Shown: one piece after another, positions 8,548-17,293 of the stretch | Position numbering within the stretch: the first letter of the stretch is position 1 | Layout: each line of letters opens with the position of its first letter | Assembly: GCA_902624045.1 (NCBI GenBank) | Contig: CACNVX010000002.1 | Coordinates: forward strand, 1 to 64,000 | Length of the DNA stretch: 64,000 nt | Reading direction: 5' to 3' | DNA from: an uncultured Pelagibacteraceae bacterium | GTDB lineage: Bacteria; Pseudomonadota; Alphaproteobacteria; Pelagibacterales; Pelagibacteraceae | Translations under genes and position numbers: made by a program | Notes under the pieces: model-generated | What the model was told of the DNA's origin: nothing | Database searches by the model: none | Seen by the model: only the letters and a program-made list of their open reading frames with translations

Positions 8548-9444
8548 ATGAAAGTTTGCATAATTGGTTCAAGTGGACAGTTAGGTTATCATTTATATGA
8601 AAAATTTAAAAAAAATTCTAATTATTACTTTTTTTCATCAAAAATTTTAAAACCTCAATTTATTAAAGGTAGTCTGACTCATGTAAATCAGTTAATTTTA
8701 AAATTAAAAAAAATAAAGCCATCTGTAATAATTAATTGTTCAGCGTATACAAATGTTGATCGTGCTGAAATTGAGAAAAAAAAAGCTATAATATTAAATT
8801 CTAAGTCTGTAAAAATTTTATCAGAGTTTTGTTATAAAAATAAAGTTATTTTAATTCATTTTTCTACTGATTATGTATATTCAGGTAAGGGAAAAAATAT
8901 GTGGAAAGAAAACTCTTTATCTAAGCCAATAAATTATTACGGTATTTCAAAATTTAATGGAGAAAAAAGTATAATAAAATCAAATTGCAAATTCATTATT
9001 TTAAGACTTTCTTGGCTTTACGGAATTTATGGAAAAGAAAATTTTATAATTAAAATTATAAAATTAGCCAAAATCGATAAAAAAATTACAATGGTAAATG
9101 ATCAATTTGGATCCCCGACTAGCACTGAGCTGGTAATATTAGTTTTAAAAAAAATTTTAAATAAAATTAAGCAAAATAAATTTAAATCTGGAGTTTTTAA
9201 TTTGTGTCCAAAACAAAGTGTTAACAGATATGAATTGAGCAAATATATTTTAAACAATTATTTTAATAGAAAATTCCTTCAAAGTATCAAAATTTATAGT
9301 ACTAGTACAAAAAATCTTAATTTATTAGCACTTAGACCATTAAATAGTAGAATGAATACCAATAAAATTAAAAAGTTTTTAAAAGTTGAAATAAAAAACT
9401 GGAAGTTTTATTTAGATAAATATTTAAAAAATATTAAGGTCTAA
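8548..9444 (+). CDS. rfbD: dTDP-4-dehydrorhamnose reductase
   Basis: RfbD performs the final NAD(P)H-dependent reduction that yields dTDP-L-rhamnose. The 298-residue protein shows the family start IGSSGQLG (residues 6-13), the STDYVYSG motif at 106-113, and Tyr131-x3-Lys135 in YGISKFNGE. The length is normal. It lies 4 bp after rfbB and 5 bp before rfbA, so all rhamnose steps are made from one transcript. The product would feed a rhamnosyltransferase such as the family 2 enzyme at the start of the window, though that pairing is inference. Confidence 0.93.
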   Translation: MKVCIIGSSGQLGYHLYEKFKKNSNYYFFSSKILKPQFIKGSLTHVNQLILKLKKIKPSVIINCSAYTNVDRAEIEKKKAIILNSKSVKILSEFCYKNKVILIHFSTDYVYSGKGKNMWKENSLSKPINYYGISKFNGEKSIIKSNCKFIILRLSWLYGIYGKENFIIKIIKLAKIDKKITMVNDQFGSPTSTELVILVLKKILNKIKQNKFKSGVFNLCPKQSVNRYELSKYILNNYFNRKFLQSIKIYSTSTKNLNLLALRPLNSRMNTNKIKKFLKVEIKNWKFYLDKYLKNIKV

Positions 9445-9449
9445 GTTTT

Positions 9450-10325
9450 ATGAAAACAAGAAAAGGTATTTTGTTAGCTGGTGGAAGTGGATCAAGATTA
9501 CATCCTGTAACTAAAATTATCTCCAAACAAATATTACCACTATATGATAAACCAATGATTTATTATTCTTTGTCAGTTCTTATGATGGCTGGCATTAGAG
9601 ATATTATGATAATATCAACTCCAAGAGATATAAAATTTTTTGAGAATTTGTTTGGTAAAGGTAAAGATCTTGGTATTAGCATAAGTTACGCCATTCAGAA
9701 GCGACCCAAAGGTATTGCTCAAGCATTAATAATTGCTGATGATTTTATAGGTAAATCTCAAATAGCTTTGATGCTTGGAGATAATTTTTTTTATGGAAAT
9801 AATTTAGAGCAAATATTGATTTCTACTAGTAAAAAAAATATTTCAACAATTTTTGCATATGAAGTTAAAGATCCTACTAGATATGGAATAATATCTTGTG
9901 ATAAAAGTGGAATTCCTAATAAAATTTTGGAAAAACCAAAAAAACCAAAATCGAATTTTGCAGTAACAGGACTTTATTTTTTCGAAAATATTGCAATTAA
10001 AGTTGCTAAATCTCTAGCACCATCAAAAAGAGGAGAGCTAGAAATCACTGATGTAAATAAATTTTTTCTCAAACAAAAAAAACTTAATGTTGAATACCTT
10101 TCAAGAGGTTTTGCTTGGTTAGATACTGGCACGTTCGAGTCTTTTTTTGAAGCTTCTCAACTGATAAAGACAATTGAAAATAGACAAGGGATAAAGATTG
10201 GATGTTTAGAAGAAATATCTTTAAATAAAGGTTGGATAAAAAATTCAGACTTAAAATCAATAATCAAAAGCCTTGGTAAATCAACATATGCTGATTATTT
10301 AAAAAAAATAAATAATAAAAGATGA
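9450..10325 (+). CDS. rfbA: Glucose-1-phosphate thymidylyltransferase
   Basis: RfbA joins glucose-1-phosphate and dTTP to give dTDP-glucose, the committed first step of the rhamnose pathway. The 291-residue protein starts with the nucleotidyltransferase signature GGSGSRLHP (11-19), followed by KQILPLYDKPMIYY, and later has the LGDN metal-binding motif at about 110. Length and motifs match the short RmlA type, which is normally feedback-inhibited by dTDP-rhamnose. It shares an ATGA overlap with rfbC. Confidence 0.96.
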   Translation: MKTRKGILLAGGSGSRLHPVTKIISKQILPLYDKPMIYYSLSVLMMAGIRDIMIISTPRDIKFFENLFGKGKDLGISISYAIQKRPKGIAQALIIADDFIGKSQIALMLGDNFFYGNNLEQILISTSKKNISTIFAYEVKDPTRYGIISCDKSGIPNKILEKPKKPKSNFAVTGLYFFENIAIKVAKSLAPSKRGELEITDVNKFFLKQKKLNVEYLSRGFAWLDTGTFESFFEASQLIKTIENRQGIKIGCLEEISLNKGWIKNSDLKSIIKSLGKSTYADYLKKINNKR

Positions 10326-10849
10326 ATATTGTAAAGAACGGCCCAGACGGAATAAAAGTATTAAAACCAAAATTGTTCAAAGATAATAGAGGTCACTTTT
10401 ATGAAGCTTTAAATTTAAAAAAATTAAGTAAAATTTTAAAAAAAAAAATTACAATAAAACAATCAAATGTATCCTTTTCAAAAAAAAATGTTTTTAGAGG
10501 ATTTCATTTTCAACAATATCCATTTACTCAGGAAAAATTTATAAGGGTTTTAAACGGTAAGATATTAGATATTTTAATTTCTATTGATAAAAATTCTAAA
10601 AATTATTTAAAAGCGTTTTATTTTGAGTTATCAGATAAAAATAAGAGAATTTTATATGTGCCTAAAAAATTTGCGCACGGATTTTTAGTTTTGTCTAAAA
10701 ACGCAACAATTGAGTATTTTGTTACAAATTATTATTCAAAAGAAAACGAGAGAAGTATAAATATTTTCGATGAAAGATTAAAAATTAATAAAAAAATAAC
10801 CCAAAAAAAATTGATAATGTCAGCCAAGGATAAGACAAGCAATTTTTAA
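10322..10849 (+). CDS. rfbC: dTDP-4-dehydrorhamnose 3,5-epimerase
   Basis: RfbC epimerises C3 and C5 of dTDP-4-keto-6-deoxyglucose. The 175-residue cupin-fold protein has the motif FRGFHFQ (58-64) containing the catalytic His at about 62, and the later FAHGFLVLS segment. Length is close to the usual 180-190 residues. The gene overlaps rfbA by 4 bp and the ligase gene by 1 bp (TAATG). An A11 run occurs at 10438-10448. Confidence 0.93.
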   Translation: MNIVKNGPDGIKVLKPKLFKDNRGHFYEALNLKKLSKILKKKITIKQSNVSFSKKNVFRGFHFQQYPFTQEKFIRVLNGKILDILISIDKNSKNYLKAFYFELSDKNKRILYVPKKFAHGFLVLSKNATIEYFVTNYYSKENERSINIFDERLKINKKITQKKLIMSAKDKTSNF

Positions 10850-12099
10850 TGACGTTAGTTAATTTTAACAAATATTTATTTATTTTTTTATCTATAAATA
10901 TATGTTTAATTCCTGTTTTTCTTATAACAGGACCTTTTTTATCAGATCTGAGTTTAAGTTTATGTTCAATATTATATTTATTCTACATTCTATTAAATAA
11001 AAAATTTAACGTTTTCAAAAATTATTTCTTTATTTTTTTCTTAATATTTTATTTAACAATTTTAATATCATCTCTTCAGTCTGCAAATATATTTTTTTCT
11101 CTACATTCTTCCTTACCGTATATAAGGTTTGGGTTATTTATTTTATGTGTATGGCATACAGCAAAAGAAGATATAAAACTATTCAATAAAATTTTCCTAG
11201 TATTAACTGCTATTTACATTTTATTAGTATTCGATGGATATTTGCAATTTTTTACAGGAACCAATATCTTAAATTTCGAAAAAACAGGAATTAGAATATC
11301 AAGTTTTTTTGGCGACGAATTAATTTTAGGTAGTTATGTAATTAGGTTTTTACCAATTTACCTAGGATTGTATTTTTATACAATTGTAAAAAGATACATA
11401 TCCATTTATGAAAAAATATTTTTTTTAATATTTTTTATTTTAATATCGATACTTGTAATAATTTCTGGTGAGAGAACAGCTTTTGCTTTGTTGCTGATTA
11501 GCATTTTTTTAATACTTTTTTCTCTCAAGGGTTTTAAAAAAGCAAGAATTTCTTTTTTATTAATTTTTGTTTTGACTAGTATAATTTTCACATTCGTTTA
11601 TCAAAATAATTTCCAAAGACTATTCGTAGAAACAAAACAACAGATAATTAAAGAGAATAAAATATATTTTTTTGGTCAACGAAGACACGAGTATGCAAAT
11701 GTCTCAATTAATATATTTAAAGACAATATATTCCTAGGTTCAGGTCCCAGAACCTACAGAGTTGAGAGTAAAAACGATAAATATGCAATTTCAGATCTTT
11801 CTTGGAATACACATCCACACAGTATGTACTTACAACTGCTTGCTGAAACTGGAATAATGGGGACACTTTTAATTATTTTTGTCTTTTGTTATTTTATTAT
11901 TCAAATTTTTAATCAATCAAAAAATAAAAATTTTTCAAATTTAAAATTCAATATTCAATCATGTGTTGTTATAGCAATAATTATTAACTTTTTTCCGTTA
12001 ATGCCCTCTGGAAATTTTTTTAATAATTGGATTAGTATTGTATATTATTATCCAGTCGCAATATTTTTTGGTTTGAAATATGAAACTGAAAAGATCTGA
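10849..12099 (+). CDS. O-antigen ligase / polymerase-like membrane protein (Wzy_C family)
   Basis: The 416-residue protein has about ten to eleven hydrophobic segments and, near residues 319-340, the periplasmic-loop pattern THPHSMYLQLLAETG typical of the WaaL/Wzy_C family. These enzymes attach finished O-polysaccharide to lipid A-core or polymerise repeat units. The conserved His and the Glu-Thr-Gly step are seen; ligase and polymerase cannot be separated by sequence. It is the last gene of the rfb operon and the last gene of the island before the 5S rRNA. Confidence 0.85.
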   Translation: MTLVNFNKYLFIFLSINICLIPVFLITGPFLSDLSLSLCSILYLFYILLNKKFNVFKNYFFIFFLIFYLTILISSLQSANIFFSLHSSLPYIRFGLFILCVWHTAKEDIKLFNKIFLVLTAIYILLVFDGYLQFFTGTNILNFEKTGIRISSFFGDELILGSYVIRFLPIYLGLYFYTIVKRYISIYEKIFFLIFFILISILVIISGERTAFALLLISIFLILFSLKGFKKARISFLLIFVLTSIIFTFVYQNNFQRLFVETKQQIIKENKIYFFGQRRHEYANVSINIFKDNIFLGSGPRTYRVESKNDKYAISDLSWNTHPHSMYLQLLAETGIMGTLLIIFVFCYFIIQIFNQSKNKNFSNLKFNIQSCVVIAIIINFFPLMPSGNFFNNWISIVYYYPVAIFFGLKYETEKI

Positions 12100-12234
12100 A
12101 AGTAAATTTATAAAATTTAATTTATATATATAAATTTAAAAATTTAGAAATAATAATTATTTTGCCTATATATATTGACTAAATTGATTAATATTTATGT
12201 TTACTTAATAATATTTTTTTTATATAAGCCCCCT
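12100..12234 (+). promoter_or_regulatory. AT-rich leader before 5S rRNA with a weak promoter-like sequence
   Basis: This 135 bp gap is almost pure A/T and contains interrupted palindromic tracts around 12105-12145. A TTGACT at 12175-12180 is followed after 15 bp by TATGTT (12196-12201), a possible but short-spaced sigma-70 promoter for an independently transcribed 5S gene. In such AT-rich DNA matches of this quality occur by chance, so the promoter is a guess. No ORF or terminator hairpin was seen. Confidence 0.3.
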
Positions 12235-12350
12235 GCCTGGTGATTATTGCGAAAGGGTAATACCCGATCCCATTCCGAACTCGGAAGTCAAGCCTTTCTG
12301 CGCCGATGGTACTTTGTCTTAAGATACGGGAGAGTAGGTCATTGCCAGGC
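12235..12350 (+). rRNA. rrf: 5S ribosomal RNA, separated from 16S/23S
   Basis: The 116-nt segment begins GCCTGGTG and ends TTGCCAGGC, giving the terminal helix. It contains the highly conserved 5S core CCCGATCCCATTCCGAACTC, then CGCCGATGGTACT and GGGAGAGTAGG. No 23S or 16S sequence is adjacent; instead the surface-polysaccharide island lies directly upstream. A protein-coding ORF in the track (12247 start) runs through this RNA and is spurious in that part. The next true start codon is only 10 nt beyond the 5S 3' end. Confidence 0.96.
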
Positions 12351-12360
12351 TATAGCTCTA

Positions 12361-13254
12361 ATGAAAAAATATATTTTAGTAACAGGTGGGGCTGGATTCG
12401 TTGGTTCAAACCTAATTGATCTTCTTTTAAAAAAAACCAATAAGGATATTATAAGTTTAGATAATTATTCTAGCGGTCAAAAAAAAAATCACATAAAAAG
12501 TTTGAGAGTAAGCTACGTCCGAGGAGATACATCTCAGATAAATAAGATATTTAAAAAAAATAAAAACAAAATACACTCCCTTTTTCATTTTGGAGAATTT
12601 GCTAGAATATTTCAAAGTTTTAAAAAATTTGATGATTGTTTTAAATCTAATGTAATTGGCTCCAATGCAGTTTTTAATTTTTGCTTAGATAACAAGATAA
12701 AATTAATTTATTCTGCAACCTCAGCGAGTTTAGGCAATAAAGGAAATGACAAAAATTTATCACCATATGCTTTTTCAAAATCAAAAAATTTGGAATTATT
12801 AGAAAATTTAAGAAAATGGTTTAACTTTAAATTTGAAGTAGTTTATTTTTATAATGTCTATGGCCCAAAACAAATTAAAAAAGGGTCAATGGCAACTGTA
12901 ATTGGAATATTTGAGGATCTATTTGAAACTAATAAACCGATAACGGTTGTTATGCCAGGGACACAAACAAGAAGATTTACGCATATTTCTGATACTGTTA
13001 ATGTTTGTTATGAGGCTTGGAAAAGGAATAAATGTTCGCATTACAGTATTTCTAATAAAAAAGCTTATTCAATTTTGCAAGTAGCAAAAATGTTTAAATC
13101 TAATATATCATATTTGAAGTCAAGACCAGGAGAGCGTTTTGCATCAGCTTTAACTAAAATATCTCAAAATAATAGAATAATTCAAAGATTTGGAAAAATA
13201 GATTTGAAAGATTACATAAGTTCGTTTATTAAAGGTAAAAATTTTAAAAAATGA
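12361..13254 (+). CDS. NAD-dependent epimerase/dehydratase (extended SDR)
   Basis: The true start is the ATG at 12361, since the ORF-track extension to 12247 lies inside 5S rRNA. The 297-residue protein has [10 protein letters not shown] near residues 8-17, the LDNYSSG segment seen in UDP-glucose 4-epimerase-like enzymes, and a YAFSK active-site Tyr-x3-Lys. It most likely interconverts nucleotide sugars for the neighbouring surface polysaccharide. The usual Ser/Thr before the active Tyr is supplied by SATSAS. No Shine-Dalgarno sequence is evident in the 10 nt after the 5S. Its stop overlaps the rpmJ start (ATGA). Confidence 0.88.
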   Translation: MKKYILVTGGAGFVGSNLIDLLLKKTNKDIISLDNYSSGQKKNHIKSLRVSYVRGDTSQINKIFKKNKNKIHSLFHFGEFARIFQSFKKFDDCFKSNVIGSNAVFNFCLDNKIKLIYSATSASLGNKGNDKNLSPYAFSKSKNLELLENLRKWFNFKFEVVYFYNVYGPKQIKKGSMATVIGIFEDLFETNKPITVVMPGTQTRRFTHISDTVNVCYEAWKRNKCSHYSISNKKAYSILQVAKMFKSNISYLKSRPGERFASALTKISQNNRIIQRFGKIDLKDYISSFIKGKNFKK

Positions 13255-13376
13255 AAATTAAGAGCTCACTCAAATCAATAAAGAAAAGAGACCTAAACTC
13301 TAAGCTTGTAAGAAGAAGAGGAAGAGTCTACGTAATTAATAAAACAAACCCAAAATTTAAAGCAAGACAAAAGTAA
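13251..13376 (+). CDS. rpmJ: 50S ribosomal protein L36
   Basis: This 41-codon gene is absent from the ORF track. It translates as a very basic protein starting [14 protein letters not shown] and containing [20 protein letters not shown], the C-terminal signature of L36. It is the Cys-less version: the zinc-binding Cys and His positions of canonical L36 are replaced, as in many alphaproteobacterial L36 proteins. It overlaps the epimerase stop by 4 bp and precedes the oxidase subunit, as part of one apparent operon behind the 5S gene. Confidence 0.92.
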   Translation: MKIKSSLKSIKKRDLNSKLVRRRGRVYVINKTNPKFKARQK

Positions 13377-13380
13377 GTTT

Positions 13381-13491
13381 ATGGATAATGAAAACCATAA
13401 AAATACTTGGAATAATTTTACAAAATTTGTTCTGTGGGGAACTGTCGCTGTTATATGTGTTTTAGTATTAATGGCAATATTCTTATTGTAA
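13381..13491 (+). CDS. aa3-type cytochrome c oxidase small subunit IV
   Basis: This 36-residue protein is too short for the ORF track. It has a polar N-terminus with NTWNNFTKFVLWG followed by a single membrane helix (about residues 15-36). This matches the bacterial aa3 oxidase subunit IV family (PF07835), whose members have a short TWxxF(T/I)K lead into one helix. In other alphaproteobacteria this gene commonly lies just upstream of pntA, as here (9 bp gap). It would sit in the inner membrane beside the oxidase core encoded elsewhere. Confidence 0.78.
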   Translation: MDNENHKNTWNNFTKFVLWGTVAVICVLVLMAIFLL

Positions 13492-13500
13492 GGTTCCCAA

Positions 13501-14589
13501 ATGAAAATAGGGTCTATACTAGAAAATCAAAACCTTGAAAAAAGAATTGCTATAACACCTGAGTTAGTAAAAAAATATATTACTCTTGGATTTGAAATAA
13601 ATTTAATTGAAAATTATGGAACTCATCTTGGTATAAGAGATGAGCAATTCAAAGGCATGGGTGTTAAAATTTCTAAAGATGATTCAGAAATTTTAAATTC
13701 TTCTGACATAATTGTTCAGCTAGGCATGTTGTCTGATGATAAAGTTTCAAAAATTAGAGAAAATCAAACATTAATTGGAGTTTTAAACCCTTACAAAAAT
13801 AAAGAACAATTAGAAAATTTAGCTAAAAAAAAAATCAATCTTTTTTCTTTAGAATTACTTCCAAGAATTACTAGAGCTCAATCAATGGATATATTATCCT
13901 CACAAGCAAACCTTGCTGGTTATAAGGCAGTTATAGAATCTTTTGCCAATTTTGAAAAAGCTATACCAATGATGATGACAGCAGCAGGAACAGTTCCGGC
14001 TGCAAAGGTTTTGGTTGTCGGCGCAGGTGTTGCTGGGTTACAAGCTATTGCCACTGCAAAGAGAATGGGAGCAATAGTTTTTGCTACTGATGTAAGAATG
14101 GCATCAAAAGAACAAGTTGAGAGTTTAGGTGGTAAATTTTTAACTGTAGAAGGTTCAGAAAATTTAGAAACTGATGGTGGTTATGCCAAAGAAACTTCTC
14201 AAGATTTCAAGCAAAAACAAGAAGAGCTTTTATCTGAAACTTTAAAAAAAATTGATATAGTAATTTGTACAGCCCTTATACCAGGTAAAAAAGCTCCTTT
14301 GATAATTAAAGATAAAATGATTGAAAACATGCAATCTGGATCAGTAATTTATGATCTTGCAGCAATCCAAGGTGGAAATACTGCATTTACAGAAGTGGAT
14401 AAAATTATTAAAAAAAACGGAATAAAAATAATGGGTGAAAGTAATATTTTAAATAAGTTACCTGTTTCTGCTTCAAACTTATATGCCAAAAATATTTTTA
14501 ATTTTGTTGATAATTTAATCGACAAAGAGACTAAAAAAATAAATATTAATTTAGAAGATGAAATTATAGAAAAAACATTAATAAAGTGA
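13501..14589 (+). CDS. pntA: NAD(P) transhydrogenase alpha subunit, NAD(H)-binding part
   Basis: Proton-translocating transhydrogenase moves hydride between NADH and NADP+ using the proton gradient and is a main NADPH source. This 362-residue protein is domain I only. It has an alanine dehydrogenase/PNT N-terminal region (ENQNLEKRIAITPE) and the NAD-binding motif VVGAGVAGLQAIATAKRMG around 177-195. The membrane part of classical PntA is encoded separately by the next gene, the split form common in alphaproteobacteria. The three pnt genes are separated by 1-3 bp. Confidence 0.95.
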   Translation: MKIGSILENQNLEKRIAITPELVKKYITLGFEINLIENYGTHLGIRDEQFKGMGVKISKDDSEILNSSDIIVQLGMLSDDKVSKIRENQTLIGVLNPYKNKEQLENLAKKKINLFSLELLPRITRAQSMDILSSQANLAGYKAVIESFANFEKAIPMMMTAAGTVPAAKVLVVGAGVAGLQAIATAKRMGAIVFATDVRMASKEQVESLGGKFLTVEGSENLETDGGYAKETSQDFKQKQEELLSETLKKIDIVICTALIPGKKAPLIIKDKMIENMQSGSVIYDLAAIQGGNTAFTEVDKIIKKNGIKIMGESNILNKLPVSASNLYAKNIFNFVDNLIDKETKKININLEDEIIEKTLIK

Positions 14590-14592
14590 GTT

Positions 14593-14901
14593 ATGGAAAT
14601 AGATCCTTTAATATTTAGACTAAGTATATTTATCCTTTCAATATTTGTGGGATATTATGTTGTATGGAGTGTAACACCATCTTTACACACACCTTTAATG
14701 TCAGTTACTAATGCAATTTCCTCTGTAATTATTGTTGGAGCTATTATTGCAGGTTTGTCAGGAAATTCTGACAACGTATTTAACACTTCAAGTATATTTG
14801 GTTTTTTAGCAATAGCACTAGCTGCAATTAACATTTTTGGAGGATTTCTTGTAACTCAAAGAATGTTGGCAATGTATAAAAAAAAGAAAAAGGATAAATA
14901 A
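14593..14901 (+). CDS. pntA2: NAD(P) transhydrogenase alpha subunit 2, membrane part
   Basis: The 102-residue protein contains three to four hydrophobic helices and a Lys-rich C-terminal tail, and matches the 4TM domain that forms the end of PntA in enterobacteria. It supplies part of domain II, the proton channel. The conserved VTNAISSVIIVGA segment at about 38-50 is visible. It sits 3 bp after pntA and 1 bp before pntB. Confidence 0.93.
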   Translation: MEIDPLIFRLSIFILSIFVGYYVVWSVTPSLHTPLMSVTNAISSVIIVGAIIAGLSGNSDNVFNTSSIFGFLAIALAAINIFGGFLVTQRMLAMYKKKKKDK

Positions 14902-14902
14902 A

Positions 14903-16300
14903 ATGATATCTGCAAACTTATCAGCAATTTTTTATTTAGTATCAGGTGTTTTGTTTATTCTTGCTTTAAGGGGCCTGTCTTCACCCGAAACATCAAGACA
15001 AGGAAATTTGTTTGGTATTTTAGGTATGATTATTGCTATAATAGTAACGTTTTTATCAACAGGTAATTTTTCTACTGGATTTATATTTGTACTAATATTT
15101 ATTTTAGTAGGCGGATCTGTTGGTGCATTTATAGCTTATAGAATACCTATGACAGCTATGCCAGAATTAGTAGCTGGTTTTCATAGTCTTGTTGGACTTG
15201 CTGCTGTTTTTGTTGCAATTTCTGCTTTTTTAAACCCTGAAGCATTTAATCTAGGAGTGCCAGGAAATATTAAACTTGGTAGCTTGATTGAGATGTCTAT
15301 TGGTGCTGCGGTCGGAGCTATAACATTTTCTGGCTCAGTAATTGCTTTCTTAAAATTACAAGGAATTATGTCTGGATCTCCAATCACATTTAAAGGACAA
15401 CACCCTTTAAATGCAATTATATTGATTTCAATAGTTGTTTTAATTTATCTTTTGTGCTCAACACAATCATCCAATTTATTTTGGATTTTATTAGTTGTAT
15501 CATTTTTAATTGGTTTTCTTTTAATTATACCAATTGGTGGAGCAGATATGCCTGTTGTAATTTCTATGCTTAACTCGTATTCTGGTTGGGCAGCTGCAGG
15601 AATTGGTTTTACTTTAGAAAATACAGCATTAATAATTACAGGAGCACTTGTTGGATCATCGGGTGCAATTTTATCTTATATTATGTGTAAAGGAATGAAT
15701 CGTTCTTTCTTTAATGTTATATTAGGTGGATTTGGAGCTACTGAAGATATAACAACTAGTTCTGCAAAAGAACAAAGACCGGTCAAAAGTGGTAATGCGG
15801 ATGATGCTGCTTTTTTAATGAAAAATGCTTCATCAGTCATAATTGTTCCTGGTTATGGAATGGCAGTTGCTCAAGCTCAACATGCTTTAAGAGAAATGGT
15901 AGATACATTAAAGAAAAATGATATTAAAGTATCTTACGCCATTCATCCAGTTGCTGGACGAATGCCAGGACACATGAATGTTTTATTGGCAGAAGCAAAT
16001 GTACCATATGATGAGGTTTTTGAATTAGAAGAAATAAACAATGATTTTGCAAACGCAGATGTTGCTTTTGTTATTGGTGCAAATGATGTTACCAATCCAG
16101 TTGCAAAAACAGATCCACAAAGTCCAATTTATGGAATGCCAGTCTTAGATGTAGAAAAATGCAAGTCAGTTTTGTTTGTAAAAAGAAGCCTATCACCTGG
16201 ATATGCAGGTATAGATAATGATTTGTTCTATAAGGAAAATACCCTGATGTTGTTTGCAGACGCAAAAAAAATGACAGAAGATATTACTAAGAATTTGTAG
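14903..16300 (+). CDS. pntB: NAD(P) transhydrogenase beta subunit
   Basis: The 465-residue protein has about nine membrane helices in the first 280 residues (rest of domain II) and a soluble C-terminal domain III that binds NADP(H). Visible signatures are VPGYGMAVAQAQHALREM at about 314-331, followed by HPVAGRMPGHMNVLLAEA and GANDVTNP. Length is as expected. It completes the transhydrogenase together with pntA and pntA2, and is followed after 5 bp by transaldolase, whose pathway can itself supply reducing power indirectly. Confidence 0.96.
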   Translation: MISANLSAIFYLVSGVLFILALRGLSSPETSRQGNLFGILGMIIAIIVTFLSTGNFSTGFIFVLIFILVGGSVGAFIAYRIPMTAMPELVAGFHSLVGLAAVFVAISAFLNPEAFNLGVPGNIKLGSLIEMSIGAAVGAITFSGSVIAFLKLQGIMSGSPITFKGQHPLNAIILISIVVLIYLLCSTQSSNLFWILLVVSFLIGFLLIIPIGGADMPVVISMLNSYSGWAAAGIGFTLENTALIITGALVGSSGAILSYIMCKGMNRSFFNVILGGFGATEDITTSSAKEQRPVKSGNADDAAFLMKNASSVIIVPGYGMAVAQAQHALREMVDTLKKNDIKVSYAIHPVAGRMPGHMNVLLAEANVPYDEVFELEEINNDFANADVAFVIGANDVTNPVAKTDPQSPIYGMPVLDVEKCKSVLFVKRSLSPGYAGIDNDLFYKENTLMLFADAKKMTEDITKNL

Positions 16301-16305
16301 ATCAT

Positions 16306-17004
16306 ATGAATACAAAGATTTTTTGTGATATTGCAGACATATCCTCAATAAAAAAATTTAATAATAAATCAATTGTAAAAGGATTTACCACCAACCCAAG
16401 TTTAATGAGAAAAGCTGGTGCAAAAGATTATAAATCTTATTCTAAACAAATACTTAAAATTTGTAGAAATAAACCTATTTCTTTTGAAGTATTTGCTGAT
16501 GATAAAGATTCTATGATCGAGCAAGGAAAAAAAATTAATAGTTGGGGTAAAAATGTTTATGTAAAAGTTCCTGTGGTTAATTCAAAAAATAAATTCTCCG
16601 GTAGTGTAATAAAAGAGCTAAATAGTAAAAATATTAAGTTGAATATCACAGCAGTATACACAGCTAAGCAAACCGAAAAAATACTTAAGTTAATTGATAA
16701 AAAAACTAGAGTGATAATTTCAATTTTTGCTGGAAGAGCAGGAGATACCGGCAAAGATCCAGTACCAGAATTTAAAAAAAGTATAAAATTAGCAAAGAAG
16801 TTTAAAAATGTAGAAATTTTATGGGCAAGTGTTCGAGAACCTTATAATTATTTACAAGCTAAACAATTGGGCTGCCATATAATTACTATTCCTCCAGCTG
16901 TAATTGAGAAAATAGAAAAATTTGGAAAATCATTCAATCAGTTAACTATAGAGACTGTTAAGGCTTTCCTTGTCGATAGCAAGAAATCTAATTTTAAAAT
17001 ATAA
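16306..17004 (+). CDS. tal: Transaldolase (small, fructose-6-phosphate aldolase-like family)
   Basis: The 232-residue protein fits the short transaldolase/FSA family. It starts KIFCDIADISSIKKF, has the TTNPSL motif near residues 28-33, and the Schiff-base lysine in VYVKVPV at about residue 87. A further conserved run is ISIFAGRAGDTGKDP. It would transfer dihydroxyacetone units in the non-oxidative pentose phosphate pathway, complementing the transketolase encoded at 23-25 kb. Whether it acts as transaldolase or F6P aldolase cannot be settled by eye. Confidence 0.9.
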   Translation: MNTKIFCDIADISSIKKFNNKSIVKGFTTNPSLMRKAGAKDYKSYSKQILKICRNKPISFEVFADDKDSMIEQGKKINSWGKNVYVKVPVVNSKNKFSGSVIKELNSKNIKLNITAVYTAKQTEKILKLIDKKTRVIISIFAGRAGDTGKDPVPEFKKSIKLAKKFKNVEILWASVREPYNYLQAKQLGCHIITIPPAVIEKIEKFGKSFNQLTIETVKAFLVDSKKSNFKI

Positions 17005-17010
17005 TTAAAT

Positions 17011-17087
<77 letters not shown>

Positions 17088-17093
17088 GTATTT

Positions 17094-17288
17094 TTAAATT
17101 CTATTTTTGAGTTTATTTAATTTCTTAACTCTTTTTATATTTTCTTGAAGTATTCTCTTTTTCTTTTCTGATGGTTTTTCATAAGTATTCTTTAATTTAA
17201 TAACCTTAAAGAAACCATCTCTTTGAAGTTTTCTTTTTAAAACCCTCAAAGCTTGTTCAACATTATTATCTTTAACTTCTATTTTAAT
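17094..17288 (-). CDS. rpsU: 30S ribosomal protein S21 (probable AUU start)
   Basis: The product is basic, with the S21 signature DNNVEQALRVLKRKLQRDG followed by YEKPSEKKK. The ORF track begins at a TTG at 17300, but GGAGG (17298-17294) begins at the last base of that TTG. Five bases after it comes ATT (17288-17286), giving MKIEVKDNNVEQ, which aligns residue for residue with the usual alphaproteobacterial S21 start MQVLVRDNNVDQ. I therefore place the start at ATT (64 residues). An AUU start is known for infC (IF3), where it allows start-codon-stringency control. The alternative is a 68-residue form from TTG. S21 acts in 30S initiation, and initiator tRNA lies just downstream. Confidence 0.85.
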   Translation of the reverse strand: MKIEVKDNNVEQALRVLKRKLQRDGFFKVIKLKNTYEKPSEKKKRILQENIKRVKKLNKLKNRI

Positions 17289-17293
17289 AACTA

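Larger units (their letters stand above)
1..12228. other. Cell-surface polysaccharide island (hypervariable-region type)
   Basis: This block contains only sugar-nucleotide, glycosyltransferase, sugar-modifying and polysaccharide polymer or ligase genes on both strands, and it stops at the 5S rRNA gene. Its left end lies outside the window. Base composition is extreme: for example, only 7 of the 60 bases at 1501-1560 are G or C. In SAR11 genomes the hypervariable region HVR2 is known to lie between the 23S and 5S rRNA genes and to carry surface polysaccharide genes. That this is the 5S-proximal end of HVR2 is inferred from position and content, since the 16S and 23S genes are not visible here. 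Confidence 0.65.

Noticed and set aside
12100-12174. AT palindromes before 5S as a terminator or recombination site
   Set aside because: Stems are pure A/T with imperfect pairing and no following T tract or flanking repeat; chance is likely.
12247-12360. N-terminal extension of the epimerase ORF
   Set aside because: These codons lie inside the 5S rRNA core sequence; the true start is ATG 12361.
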